Source of the DNA: Sphingopyxis macrogoltabida | GTDB lineage: Bacteria > Pseudomonadota > Alphaproteobacteria > Sphingomonadales > Sphingomonadaceae | Length of the DNA: 39,449 nt | Assembly: GCA_003241685.1 (NCBI GenBank) | Contig: QFPJ01000027.1 | Span: forward strand, 1 to 39,449 | Direction of reading: 5' to 3' | In this document: positions 24,345-33,420 of the stretch, one piece after another | Numbering within the stretch: position 1 is the first letter of the stretch | Layout: every line of letters begins with the position of its first letter | Program-made: the position numbers and the translations under genes | The notes under the pieces: generated by a model | What the model saw: the letters and a program-made list of their open reading frames with translations, nothing else | Told to the model about the DNA's origin: nothing | Database searches by the model: none

Positions 24345-25346
24345 TTACCCCGGGGGCAGATCGGAGCCGTAGAGTTGCGCCCGATCCTCGGAATAGCGAG
24401 CGTAGCTGTCCTTCATGATGGCTTGATTGAGCAACATGGATGCGATCGGCCGGTCTCCGCCGGGGCGGTAGACCGACGTCCGGATCCAAAGACTTTCGGT
24501 CCGGCGGCTTCCACTGATCGCGACGACTTCGCGATCGATCTCGTATGGCTCGCCGACAAACAGAGGACCATCGTCCAGCCTTATTTCCTGATCGGCAAAC
24601 AGACCGACGATCGGACCACGCCGATAAAAGGCTTCGCTGGCGTCCCAAGCGTGGTTGAGGAGGACGCTGATCATTTCAACCGGGATGATGGCGCGCCCGT
24701 GCGGCGAGGCATAGGTGGCGGCGTCCTCCGCGAACCAGGGCGAGTTTTCGGTGATGACCGCGAGTTTCTGGCGAAGCGTGAAGGGATAGAGATGCCCCAT
24801 ATGCTGGTCGAAACCCATGCTGACCGCGCGACGCGGCGTCTTCGTCCCGATCTCCACCCCTTCCAGAATGACCGGCTGTTCCAGCGCGGGAAGCGAGGCG
24901 AGGCGCCGGTCGAGCGCCGTTTCGGGATGATCGGGACCCATCGAGCAGGTTCCGCGCAAAACCTCGGCACCGTCCGACTTTTCCATCCATATCTCGGCGG
25001 TCGTCTGGCCGGGCTCGACCTTATCCATCCGCGCCCGCACCTGCTCCCCTTCATAGACAGGGAGACGGTAATGCGCCGAGATGCAGCCCGTCTCCAGCCA
25101 TCGCGTGCCCCACGCGGCGACCGCCAGCGGCGCGAACTGGCTGAAATGGGTCGGTCCCTCGATCGTGCCGCCCTTGAAGCCCAGCTTTTGCGCCGTCGCG
25201 TCATCGTGGATCGAACTGTGATGATCATAGGATTGATCGGCCAGCATCTGGCGCGGAGCACGCCACGGACCGGTCAACGCGTCGCCATATTCGACGACCG
25301 TATCAGGAAAGATTGCGGCCAGGCGCATTGCCATGTCGGTCGTCAT
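24345..25346 (-). CDS. Double hot-dog (MaoC-like/FAS1-like) protein of unknown substrate
   Basis: This 333-residue protein appears to contain two hot-dog halves. The first (about 40-150) has DDATAQKLGFKGGTIEGPTHF, where the G-x-x-x-x-P turn resembles MaoC-type hydratases, and then ISAHYRLPVYEGEQVRA. The second (about 200-325) has YASPHGRAIIPVEMISVLLNHAWDA. No classic D-x4-H pair is seen, so catalysis is uncertain; a thioester-binding role is inferred from the fold. GAGGA precedes the ATG at 25346. It lies downstream of a TonB-dependent receptor on the same strand (222 bp between them). Confidence 0.72.
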   Translation of the reverse strand: MTTDMAMRLAAIFPDTVVEYGDALTGPWRAPRQMLADQSYDHHSSIHDDATAQKLGFKGGTIEGPTHFSQFAPLAVAAWGTRWLETGCISAHYRLPVYEGEQVRARMDKVEPGQTTAEIWMEKSDGAEVLRGTCSMGPDHPETALDRRLASLPALEQPVILEGVEIGTKTPRRAVSMGFDQHMGHLYPFTLRQKLAVITENSPWFAEDAATYASPHGRAIIPVEMISVLLNHAWDASEAFYRRGPIVGLFADQEIRLDDGPLFVGEPYEIDREVVAISGSRRTESLWIRTSVYRPGGDRPIASMLLNQAIMKDSYARYSEDRAQLYGSDLPPG

Positions 25347-25568
25347 ATGAGTTCCTCTTCCTTTTTCTGCCGATGGCATCACGATTATCTGCACCATAGC
25401 GCGGAGACGGCCGGCGACGAAGGTCGCGATGCGATCGCTATCGCGACCTTCGGGCGACAGGCCAGCGCCTTGGGCCACGCCGGGCGTCGCCCGCGCCGCG
25501 GCGGACCAGCCGGAGGGCGTGGTTCGGCAGCGCGCCGCGATGCCGATGCCCGTCGCGCCCTCCGCGGG

Positions 25569-27887
25569 TCAGAACCGCCCCTTCACGGTCACGCCGAAGG
25601 TGCGGCGATCGCCCGGTATCTTGAAGAAGGGGGCTACCGCATTGGCCGACTGAATACCGACGGCATAGATTTTGTCGAACAGGTTGCGGCCCCAGATCTG
25701 CACCGACCAGGCGTCGTCGGGATCCTTGATCCCCACCCCGGCATTGGTCAGCCCATAACCCTCCTGCTCGCCATAGACGGACAGCGGATTGAGGAGATTG
25801 CTCCGGCTGCGAAAGGACTGGTTCACAAACGCCGTGATGTCGACGCTGGACGTGATCGGGGCTTCATAGTTGAAGCTCGCCTGCCCCGACCATTTCGCCG
25901 CGCCTGTCGACTGGCCGGACAGATCGAGGATACCGGGCCCATATTCGACGGGTGCCGGCGCGTTGGGATAGGATCGATATTCGGCATCATTATAGGCACC
26001 GCTGAACGACAGGCTGAAACGGGTGTCAAAGCGGTAGGCCGCATCGAATTCCGCCCCCCGCATTCGCACCGCACCGACATTGCCGAGATAGGTGCCGAGT
26101 GCGAGGCGATCGGGATCGATCTGCGCGGACTGATACCCCTTGATATCGTTCCAGTAGAAGTCGATGTTGAACGTCCCGCGGCGGTCGGCGAAGCTGGTTT
26201 TTAGGCCAATCTCATAGGCGGTCGACTTTTCCGGATCGATCAGAAGCGGCCGGCCCGGCAGGGCCGACAGATTGGCCGCGCCCGATTTCTCGCCATAGCT
26301 GACCGAAGCATAGGCAAGAATATCGTCGGTCAGCTTGTAGGACGGATTGATCAGCCAGGAAAAGGATCGATAGGTCCGTTTGCCTTCGATCAGGAAAGGT
26401 CCGCCAAAGGCATTGACCAGGGCAGCGCGGAACGGTGCCAGCCCGGCCGGAAGCGTATCGCCGCCGAAGCTGCTTCCGGTATTCGACGCCTTCTTGGTCT
26501 CGATGGTATAGCGCAGGCCGCCGGTCAAGGTCGCGCGGTCGGAGACATGCCAGCTCGCCTGGCCGAACAACGCGTAACTGTCGATCCGTGCTCGGCCGAA
26601 CTGGTCATATTCCACGCCGTCGAGCACCGAGGCCGGCAGAAGCGGACTGAGGAAATAGGTCGTCGCATCCTTCTGGAATCGCGATCGATTGTTGCTGTCG
26701 ATCTTCTCGTGCAGGAAATAGCCGCCGATCTGATAATCGATCGCGCCGCCGGTCGGCGAGGCCAGGCGGACCTCCTGCGACAGTTGCGATACGTCGAGGT
26801 CGAAGCCCCCTTTCATGATCGAAAAGGGCGACAGGTCGGAATCATGGTCGGGCACATAGCGATAGTCGCGCCAAGCCGAAACGGAGGTCAGCCTATGGTC
26901 GCCGATTTCCACGTCGAGCTGGTTCGACACGCCGTTGGTTTTCGATTTCATCAGGCCGAGCTGATCGGAATTGGCGTTGTTCGGGAAATCATAATTGGGG
27001 GTATAGCCGAACAGCGTCCGCATCTTCGCGTCCCAACCGTTACGCGCCGTGCCGTTGTTCAGCGTCGAAACGTCCGCAAAAGGCGAGTAGAAGTTGTTGT
27101 ATTCCGACGTTTCATAATGTTCGGCGATGATCCTGTTTGTCACATTGCCGCTCTCGAACAACAGCTGACCGCGCGCGGCCCAGCGATTGAGATCCAGCAG
27201 CTTGCGTCCATTAAAGGCGTTGCGCGCCCAGCCATCGCCCCTAGTGTTGTAGAAGGTGACGCGATAGGCCAGCGTATCGCCCACGATGGGGCCCGTCGCA
27301 TTGGCCCGGACCTCGTAACGGTTGCGATTGGCGAGCGTGCCTTCCACCTCCAGCCCGGGATCGAAGCTCGGCTTCTTGGTGGTGACGATCAATGCGCCGA
27401 TCGTGGTGTTCTTGCCCAGCAGCGTCCCCTGCGGTCCGCGCACCAACTCGATATGGTCGAGATCGACGAAATCCAGCCAGCTGAAACCCACATGGGTAAA
27501 GAACACATTGTCGACGATCAGCCCGACCCCGGGCTCCGCGCCGTCGTTGTTCGCATTGCCCCCCACACCCCGAATATACAGGCCGGACGTGCGCGTATTT
27601 TGCTGAAGCGCCGTGAAGTTCGGAATTTTCGCGGAATAATCGCTGATACGGAACAGCCGCTCGCTCGCGATGGTGTTGCCGGAGATCGCCGAGATCGACA
27701 GTGGCACGTCCTGAAGCCTTTCTTCCCGCTTGCGTGCCGTAACGACGATGCCGTCGTCCGCGCCGTCATCCCCTTCGGCGTCCGCCGTTGGCGCCGTTTC
27801 CGCCTGCTGCGCGAGGGCGGGCGAACATATCGCCAACCAGGAAATGCCTGACAGGACGGCGAACAAGGTGCGGTTTGGTCGGTTCAT
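25569..27887 (-). CDS. TonB-dependent outer-membrane receptor (non-siderophore type)
   Basis: This 772-residue outer-membrane receptor has a signal peptide ending SPALAQQ and a TonB-box-like IVVTARKREERLQDVPLSIS. The plug domain (about 55-165) includes GLYIRGVGG and IELVRGPQGTLLGKNTTIG. A 22-strand-type barrel follows, ending in the C-terminal strand FGVTVKGRF with terminal Phe. This plug subtype is abundant in sphingomonads and usually imports organic ligands rather than defined siderophores; the ligand here is unknown. GGGGGA lies 5 nt before the ATG. It is divergent from a Crp/Fnr-type regulator, a likely controller, and upstream of the hot-dog gene. Confidence 0.92.
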   Translation of the reverse strand: MNRPNRTLFAVLSGISWLAICSPALAQQAETAPTADAEGDDGADDGIVVTARKREERLQDVPLSISAISGNTIASERLFRISDYSAKIPNFTALQQNTRTSGLYIRGVGGNANNDGAEPGVGLIVDNVFFTHVGFSWLDFVDLDHIELVRGPQGTLLGKNTTIGALIVTTKKPSFDPGLEVEGTLANRNRYEVRANATGPIVGDTLAYRVTFYNTRGDGWARNAFNGRKLLDLNRWAARGQLLFESGNVTNRIIAEHYETSEYNNFYSPFADVSTLNNGTARNGWDAKMRTLFGYTPNYDFPNNANSDQLGLMKSKTNGVSNQLDVEIGDHRLTSVSAWRDYRYVPDHDSDLSPFSIMKGGFDLDVSQLSQEVRLASPTGGAIDYQIGGYFLHEKIDSNNRSRFQKDATTYFLSPLLPASVLDGVEYDQFGRARIDSYALFGQASWHVSDRATLTGGLRYTIETKKASNTGSSFGGDTLPAGLAPFRAALVNAFGGPFLIEGKRTYRSFSWLINPSYKLTDDILAYASVSYGEKSGAANLSALPGRPLLIDPEKSTAYEIGLKTSFADRRGTFNIDFYWNDIKGYQSAQIDPDRLALGTYLGNVGAVRMRGAEFDAAYRFDTRFSLSFSGAYNDAEYRSYPNAPAPVEYGPGILDLSGQSTGAAKWSGQASFNYEAPITSSVDITAFVNQSFRSRSNLLNPLSVYGEQEGYGLTNAGVGIKDPDDAWSVQIWGRNLFDKIYAVGIQSANAVAPFFKIPGDRRTFGVTVKGRF

Positions 27888-28032
27888 ATAATCCCCCTTC
27901 GATGCTGCACAGATGGCCTCCTGCGAACCGCGGTGCCCGGTGCGTCCATGCGCCTCGAGTCATCGACTTGTGCTGGACCGTCGCTACATGGCAGCATCGC
28001 GCGTAACTGTTCCTGGGGAGACAATTGGTTCG

Positions 28033-28734
28033 ATGGTGAACAAAACAGCCGTTTTCGAAGCCATGCTGCATAGCGGGGGCTGGCTCGCAACGCTGCCTGC
28101 AGCGGTACGGCAGGCGGTGCTGGACGCGAGCAGCATACGCACGGTCGCGCCCGGCGCGGCGTTGTTCGATCAGGACGGCCCGCCAACGGGCCTTCACGGC
28201 GTATTTTCGGGGGACATTCGCGTCGTCGGTCATTCGAGGGACGGCCGCGCGGTGATCATGGGCGTCATTCACCCCGGCGAGTGGGTCGGCTATCTAAGCT
28301 GTCTCGACGGTCTGCCCCATGCCTATTCCGGCATTGCAAAGGATGGCGCGCGCACCTTGTCGCTGGCCCTTGCGGACGTCGCGCGAATCTTCGAACGCGA
28401 CGTCGCCACCTATCGCCTGTTGCTGGCACCCGAACTTGCCGCCGAACGGAAGCTGGCCCAGTTTCTCATCGAAGGATTCGGGCTGCCGCTCGCGCAACGC
28501 GTCGCGGCCCGGCTCTGCGACCTGGGGCGCTGGCCTTATGGCCAGGCCGTCGGGCCGGTATCGCCGCTGGACCATATCAGTCAGGAGGATCTGGCAATGT
28601 CCGTCGGCGCGACGCGGCCCCGGATCAACGAGATACTGCGCGATCTGGCGAGCCGAGGACTGGTCGAGCTTGGCTATGGGCGCATCACCGTCAACGATGT
28701 TGCCGCCCTCGAACGTTTCGCGCGCGGCGAATGA
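28033..28734 (+). CDS. Crp/Fnr-family transcriptional regulator
   Basis: This 234-residue protein has an N-terminal cyclic-nucleotide-binding fold (about 15-130; GLHGVFSGDIRVVGHSRDGRAVIMGVIHPGEWVG) and a C-terminal winged helix (about 150-225; ISQEDLAMSVGATRPRINEILRDLASRGLVELGYGRI). It lacks the N-terminal cysteine cluster of FNR, so it is not an iron-sulfur oxygen sensor of that type; its effector is unknown. The ATG at 28033 is used although GGGGAG lies about 13 nt upstream. Its divergence from the TonB-dependent receptor gene, across 145 bp, suggests local control. Confidence 0.88.
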   Translation: MVNKTAVFEAMLHSGGWLATLPAAVRQAVLDASSIRTVAPGAALFDQDGPPTGLHGVFSGDIRVVGHSRDGRAVIMGVIHPGEWVGYLSCLDGLPHAYSGIAKDGARTLSLALADVARIFERDVATYRLLLAPELAAERKLAQFLIEGFGLPLAQRVAARLCDLGRWPYGQAVGPVSPLDHISQEDLAMSVGATRPRINEILRDLASRGLVELGYGRITVNDVAALERFARGE

Positions 28735-28816
28735 CGCAATTGTTCCCCTGAAGACAGACGGCGACCCGCCATTCGCAGATATCCGGCGTCCTGCATGAGC
28801 AACTGGGAGATGTCTG

Positions 28817-29869
28817 ATGTTCGCACGATTACTGGCTGGAGCCCTGCTCGCGAGTTTTAGCCTGCCTTCGGCCGCCGCCGGGGCCGATGGGGCCCTGCCA
28901 ACCGTCAGCAGCGCAAGCTTTGCGTCCACGCCGGTCACGCTGTCGAATGGCGTCAAAGGTTCGATCATCGCGTTCGAAAGCCGCACGCCGACCGACTGGG
29001 CGCCTGCGATCCGGGGCGACGCCGGACCGGCGGTGACGCTCAACGGGCAGTTGTTCCTGCCGGAACGCCGCTCCGGAAAGCTGCCCGCGATCATCGTGGT
29101 GCCCGGCAGCGGCAATATCGGCACGCATCATCTGGCAGAGGCCGCCGCGCTCAATTCGGCGGGCTATGCGACTCTGATCATCGATCCGTTCCGCGCGCGC
29201 GGAATCACGGAGACCATCGCCGACCAGGGGCGCCTGACCTGGGTGGCGAGCACCTATGACGTGCTGGCGGCGGTCCGCTATCTGCAGACCCGAAAGGATG
29301 TCGACCCGGCGCGGATCGGCGCGCTGGGCGGAAGCCGCGGCGGCACCGGCGTCATGATGGCAGCCGCCGCGCCCTTTACCCAAGCGGTGCTGGGATCCGG
29401 GACCGGGCTGCGCGCCGTGCTCGCAGGCTATCCCTGGTGCGGTACGCAGTTTCAGTCGGCGCGCCTGTCCGAAGGCACGGCGCTGCTCGTGCTGCAGGGC
29501 GATCGCGATGACTGGGTGTCGGTCCAGCAATGCCAGGATGCGGTGCATGCCATGACCGTGGGCGGTCAGGCGGCGTCGATGCGGATCATAGCCGGCGCAC
29601 TTCACGCGTTCGACAGGGCGGATGTTCCGCCCACCCATATCCCCGAAGCGATCACCTCCACGATCTTTCCCACCGTCTATATGACCGACGCGGGGGTCTA
29701 CATCGATCCGCGCACCGGCCAGCCCGCCCCCGCGCTGACCGCCAGGGATTTCACCGATTATGCCGCGAAGGCCGGCTTTGCCCGAAAGGGCGTGACGATC
29801 GGCAGCCGTCCGGGCGATGCGGAAGCCTTCATGGACGAAATGATCGCCTTTTTCGCGAGGGAGCTGTGA
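28817..29869 (+). CDS. Secreted alpha/beta hydrolase (dienelactone hydrolase-like)
   Basis: This 350-residue protein has a signal peptide (MFARLLAGALLASFSLPSAAAG). The alpha/beta-hydrolase fold shows LPAIIVVPGSGN (oxyanion strand), the nucleophile elbow GGSRGG with Ser173, a catalytic Asp candidate in LQGDRDDWV (229-232), and His263 in GALHAF. It is probably a periplasmic esterase or lactonase. Its stop overlaps the GTG start of a TauA-like binding protein (GTGA at 29866-29869), so cleavage of a substrate and capture of the product are plausibly coupled. GGGAG lies 7 nt before the ATG. Confidence 0.85.
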   Translation: MFARLLAGALLASFSLPSAAAGADGALPTVSSASFASTPVTLSNGVKGSIIAFESRTPTDWAPAIRGDAGPAVTLNGQLFLPERRSGKLPAIIVVPGSGNIGTHHLAEAAALNSAGYATLIIDPFRARGITETIADQGRLTWVASTYDVLAAVRYLQTRKDVDPARIGALGGSRGGTGVMMAAAAPFTQAVLGSGTGLRAVLAGYPWCGTQFQSARLSEGTALLVLQGDRDDWVSVQQCQDAVHAMTVGGQAASMRIIAGALHAFDRADVPPTHIPEAITSTIFPTVYMTDAGVYIDPRTGQPAPALTARDFTDYAAKAGFARKGVTIGSRPGDAEAFMDEMIAFFAREL

Positions 29870-30906
29870 GGCGCGCGTTCGCCGCGATCCTGATCGCCGC
29901 GCTGGCCGCCGCCTCGCCGGCCGCGGCGGCGCCCGCAGCGCCACCCGACACGATCCGCATCGGCTATCTGCGCCTTGCCAATGCACAACTGGTCAGCAAG
30001 GCGCTCGGCTTCCACGAACGCGCGGGACTGAAGGTCGAGTGGATTCCATTTGAAACGGGCGGCCAGGTCAACGCCGCGATGGCCGCCGGCCGGATCGACT
30101 TCGGCGCTGTCGGCACGCCGCCTGCCGCGGCCGGCATAGCCTCGGGGCTCCCCTATCGCGGCCTCTTCATCCTCAACATGCTGGGTAGCGTCGAAGGTCT
30201 TGTCGTGCGGCGCGACCTCGCCATGGCCTCGCCCGCCGATCTTGCAGGAAAGCGGATCGCCGTCCCGTTCGGATCGACCTCCTACTATCTGCTGCTTTCG
30301 CTGATGCGGCTGGAGAATATTCCCGAAGACACCGTCGCCCTGATCGACATGACGCCATCCCAGGCACAGGCGGCCTGGGACCGGGGCGAGATCGACGGCG
30401 CCTGGCTGTGGGAGACGGCGCTTCATCAGATGGTGACGAATGGCGGCCGCGTCCTCATCGACAATCGCGAGATGGCCCGGCGCGGCCTGCCCGTCGGCGA
30501 TATCGCCGTGGTGGCCAGCGCGTTGGCAAAGGCCCGTCCCGACCTGGTTGCCCGCTATGTGCAATCCGAATGTGCCGCGATCACATTCTGGCGTGATCAT
30601 CCGGAACAAACCGCGCAAATCATCGCGAGCGAACTCGGCGTCGATCCGGGGGATGCCAGACGAATGATCGATGGCACCGGGATCATTCCCTGCGGCGAGC
30701 AACGCACGCCGACCTATTTGGGCATGGAAGGAACGATCGGCGCGTTCACGCGGTCGCTCGACCCCATCGCGCAATTTCTTTTCCAGCGCGGCAGATTGGC
30801 CAAGCCTCCCGCCGATGACCGTTCCGACGATTTCTTCGATCTGCGATTTCTGGATGACGCGGACATATGCTCGAGGAAGGGCCCGGCGACCGCGTCCCGC
30901 GATTGA
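29866..30906 (+). CDS. TauA/SsuA-like periplasmic substrate-binding protein
   Basis: This 346-residue solute-binding protein of the nitrate/sulfonate/taurine family begins at GTG with a signal peptide (RRAFAAILIAALAAASPAAAAP). The mature part follows the TauA pattern closely: IRIGYLRLANAQLVSKALG, MAAGRIDFGAVGTPPAA, LAGKRIAVPFGSTSYYLLLSL, and AAWDRGEIDGAWLWETALHQM. The ligand is unknown; sulfonates are a family-based guess only. No permease or ATPase of this family is in the window. The GTGA overlap with the hydrolase gene makes co-translation almost certain. Confidence 0.88.
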   Translation: MRRAFAAILIAALAAASPAAAAPAAPPDTIRIGYLRLANAQLVSKALGFHERAGLKVEWIPFETGGQVNAAMAAGRIDFGAVGTPPAAAGIASGLPYRGLFILNMLGSVEGLVVRRDLAMASPADLAGKRIAVPFGSTSYYLLLSLMRLENIPEDTVALIDMTPSQAQAAWDRGEIDGAWLWETALHQMVTNGGRVLIDNREMARRGLPVGDIAVVASALAKARPDLVARYVQSECAAITFWRDHPEQTAQIIASELGVDPGDARRMIDGTGIIPCGEQRTPTYLGMEGTIGAFTRSLDPIAQFLFQRGRLAKPPADDRSDDFFDLRFLDDADICSRKGPATASRD

Positions 30907-30995
30907 AAGCGCACATATTGAATGCGCACATTGTGCAGCAGCGGCTCGGGGCGCAGCGCCCGCCCGTTGGCGGGGCGGCCGGGGAATTCCGCCCT

Positions 30996-31010
30996 GGATA
31001 GTCACTATCC
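30996..31010. repeat. Perfect odd palindrome in the leader of the siderophore receptor
   Basis: GGATAGTCACTATCC has 7-bp arms around a central C. It lies in the 313-bp gap 30907-31219 between the TauA-like gene and the siderophore receptor, where an operator would be expected. No regulator is assigned. Confidence 0.4.
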
Positions 31011-31032
31011 GTCCGCGCATTTTCGGCGTCTT

Positions 31033-31057
31033 CGCGACCTTTTGCTCAAAGGTCGCG
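31033..31057. terminator. Perfect 10-bp hairpin before the siderophore receptor
   Basis: CGCGACCTTT (31033-31042) and AAAGGTCGCG (31048-31057) enclose a TGCTC loop. There is no T-run after it. Its position between two plus-strand genes suggests it ends the hydrolase/TauA-like transcript. Confidence 0.55.
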
Positions 31058-31152
31058 TTGATGACGGCGCCGGACGCCTTCTATGGGTTACAATCCCCGG
31101 ACGGTTTCCGGCCGATTATTCGCATTGGCCACATTTCGACACAAATGACAGG

Positions 31153-31181
31153 TTGCTATTGCGACCAATTCTTAATAAGCG
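31153..31181 (+). promoter_or_regulatory. Fur-box-like site overlapping a candidate promoter of the siderophore receptor
   Basis: ATTGCGACCAATTCTTAAT (31158-31176) resembles the alphaproteobacterial Fur pattern of an ATTGCGA half and an ATTC-(T)AAT half. It falls inside the spacer of a weak promoter-like pair, TTGCTA at 31153-31158 and TAAGCG at 31176-31181 (17 bp apart), 44 nt before the start codon. Iron repression is inferred. Confidence 0.55.
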
Positions 31182-31219
31182 CCCTCCCATCGCCGAACCG
31201 GCCGATCGAAGGAGATATC

Positions 31220-33409
31220 ATGCGAGCCCGAACAATCGGCGCGACCGTCGCGGCATTTCTGCCGGCCACATTGTTCGCGCAGGAAGTGGGCCCACAAGCC
31301 GGAGCGAATGAGGAAATACTCGTAATCGCGACGGGTCAGAGCACCGCATCGGCCAGCACGAAGACCGATACGCCGCTCATCGAAAACCCGCAGACGATCA
31401 CCGTCGTCAACCGCGCCGAGATGGACATTCGCGCGGTGGACAGCGTGTCGGACGCGCTCTCCTACGTCGCGGGAGTGCAGGCGCAGCCGCAGGGCAACGA
31501 CAATCGCGTCGATGAAGTCACCGTTCGCGGTTTTGGTGCCGGGGGCTTTGGCAGCAACAATAATTTCGTCGATGGCCTGCGCCTGCCCGCGGGCGGCCAG
31601 TGGACCCGCCCCGCCTTCGACCCCTTCGGCTTGCAACAGGTCGATGTGCTCAAGGGCCCATCGAGCGTCCTGTATGGACAGACGGCACCGGGCGGCATCG
31701 TCAATCTGGTGACGAAGCGCCCCACCTTCCAGGCGCATGGTGAACTGCTGTTTCAGGGCCAGTCGTTCGGCGACTTCGACCGCGCGCGCCTGCTCGTGGG
31801 CGCCGACGTCGGGGCGCCGTTATCGGACAATGTCGCGGCGAGAGTCGTCGGGCTCGCATCGCATGGCGAGACGCGCGCGAAGGATATGCCCAATTCGCGC
31901 TATTATCTGGCGCCCAGCATCACCTTCCGCCTGGGCGAAGGCACGACCTGGACGTTGCTTGGTCAATATCAGCGCGACGAAGGCGCTTCGACCTTCCAGT
32001 TCCTGCCGCTCACCGGAACGCTGAGCCCGTCGAACGGCAAATTTATCTCGCTCGACGCCAATCTGGGCGAGCCCGGCTGGAATGACTTCGACCGCAATCA
32101 ATATTTGGTCGGCTCCTTCTTCGAGCATCGCTTTGGCGACCGCTTCGCGATCCGCAACAACAGCCGCTACACCAAGCTCGACAGCTTCTATCGCGCCGTC
32201 GTCATGGGCGGCGACACGCTCGCGACCTGCCCCGCCAATGTCCCGGGCTGCATTCCAGGCCAGACGATCCAGCGCCGCGCGGTTCAGGGCGCGGGCGAAT
32301 CCGAAGGCTGGGCGACCGACACGCAGCTTGAGGCGCGCTTTTCGACCGGCGCGATCGAACATGTCGTGCTGGGCGGCGTCGATTATTTCCATACCGACTG
32401 GTCGCACGACCGCGACGGCGTCGCGCCTGCGCGCGTGCTGCCGCTGCTCGATATTTTCAATCCCGTCCCGCGCGGTTCATCAGGGTATGCGGGAGCACTC
32501 GCCCCGCAGATTTATGGCGGGGCGGTGTCGAAACAGACCGGCGTCTATCTTCAGGATCAGCTGTCGGTCGGCAATTTGCGCCTGGCGGTGGGTGCGCGCA
32601 ACGACTGGGCGACCGACACGCTGTCGAACAGCCTGAACAGTTCCGCGTTCAAACTGAAGGCCGAATCCTTCACCTGGAACATCGGCACGGTCTATCTCTT
32701 CGATTTCGGCTTGGCGCCCTATGCCAGCTATTCCGAATCCTTCCTGCCGCTCCAGAACGACCCCGTCACCAATGCGACGGGCACGCCGTTCGTGCCGACG
32801 ACGGGGCAGCAATATGAGGCGGGCCTGCGCTTCCAGCCGCCGGGGCGGAATATCTATCTGACGCTGTCCGCGTTTCAGATCACGCAGCAGAATCTGCTGA
32901 CCCCCGACCCGCTCGGCGCGCGGTGCGGCCCGACGCTGACGCCGTGTCAGGTTCAGCTCGGCGAAGGCCGTTATCGCGGCCTCGAATTTGAAGGCCGCGC
33001 GACCCCGACCCCCGGATTGACGCTGATCGCCACCGCAACGCGCATCAAGGCCGAAGTCACCGAAGGCGCCGCGAACCAGATCGGTCGCCGACTGCCGCAG
33101 ATCCCCGACTGGCAGGCATCGCTGTTCGCCGACTATAGCGTTCGCGGCGGCCCCCTGCGCGGGGTTGGGTTCGGCGGCGGCGTCCGCTACACCGGCGACA
33201 GTTGGGGCAATATCGGCAATTTCGAAATCCCGTCCTTCACCCTGTTCGACGCCTTCATGCGCTATGATGTGCCGGACACGGGGCTTTCGCTGGCGATCAA
33301 CGCGCGCAACCTCTTCGACAAACGCTATGTTTCGACCTGCACTGCGGCGCAGGCCTGTTACTATGGCCAGGGGCGCACCGCGACCGCGCGCCTCCAATAT
33401 CGATGGTAA
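31220..33409 (+). CDS. TonB-dependent siderophore receptor
   Basis: This 729-residue outer-membrane receptor of the FhuA/FpvA-type siderophore class has a short signal peptide (RARTIGATVAAFLPATLFAQ). The plug contains TPLIENPQTITVVNRAEMD, ALSYVAGVQ, DEVTVRGFG and VDVLKGPSSVLYGQTAPGGIVNLVTKRP, the diagnostic siderophore-receptor plug sequence. The barrel ends in ARLQYRW with terminal Trp. Extracellular loops hold cysteine pairs (ATCPANVPGC, RCGPTLTPC, CTAAQAC), as in FhuA-like receptors. AAGGAG (31209-31214) precedes the ATG at 31220; the frame upstream of it is open but non-conserved. It heads a unit with a FecB-like lipoprotein and a YncE-like propeller. Confidence 0.93.
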   Translation: MRARTIGATVAAFLPATLFAQEVGPQAGANEEILVIATGQSTASASTKTDTPLIENPQTITVVNRAEMDIRAVDSVSDALSYVAGVQAQPQGNDNRVDEVTVRGFGAGGFGSNNNFVDGLRLPAGGQWTRPAFDPFGLQQVDVLKGPSSVLYGQTAPGGIVNLVTKRPTFQAHGELLFQGQSFGDFDRARLLVGADVGAPLSDNVAARVVGLASHGETRAKDMPNSRYYLAPSITFRLGEGTTWTLLGQYQRDEGASTFQFLPLTGTLSPSNGKFISLDANLGEPGWNDFDRNQYLVGSFFEHRFGDRFAIRNNSRYTKLDSFYRAVVMGGDTLATCPANVPGCIPGQTIQRRAVQGAGESEGWATDTQLEARFSTGAIEHVVLGGVDYFHTDWSHDRDGVAPARVLPLLDIFNPVPRGSSGYAGALAPQIYGGAVSKQTGVYLQDQLSVGNLRLAVGARNDWATDTLSNSLNSSAFKLKAESFTWNIGTVYLFDFGLAPYASYSESFLPLQNDPVTNATGTPFVPTTGQQYEAGLRFQPPGRNIYLTLSAFQITQQNLLTPDPLGARCGPTLTPCQVQLGEGRYRGLEFEGRATPTPGLTLIATATRIKAEVTEGAANQIGRRLPQIPDWQASLFADYSVRGGPLRGVGFGGGVRYTGDSWGNIGNFEIPSFTLFDAFMRYDVPDTGLSLAINARNLFDKRYVSTCTAAQACYYGQGRTATARLQYRW

Positions 33410-33420
33410 TCATGGAAGGA

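Noticed and set aside
26547..27851. A 434-codon plus-strand open frame antisense to the TonB-dependent receptor
   Set aside because: It is a shadow of the receptor, whose plug and barrel motifs are unambiguous.
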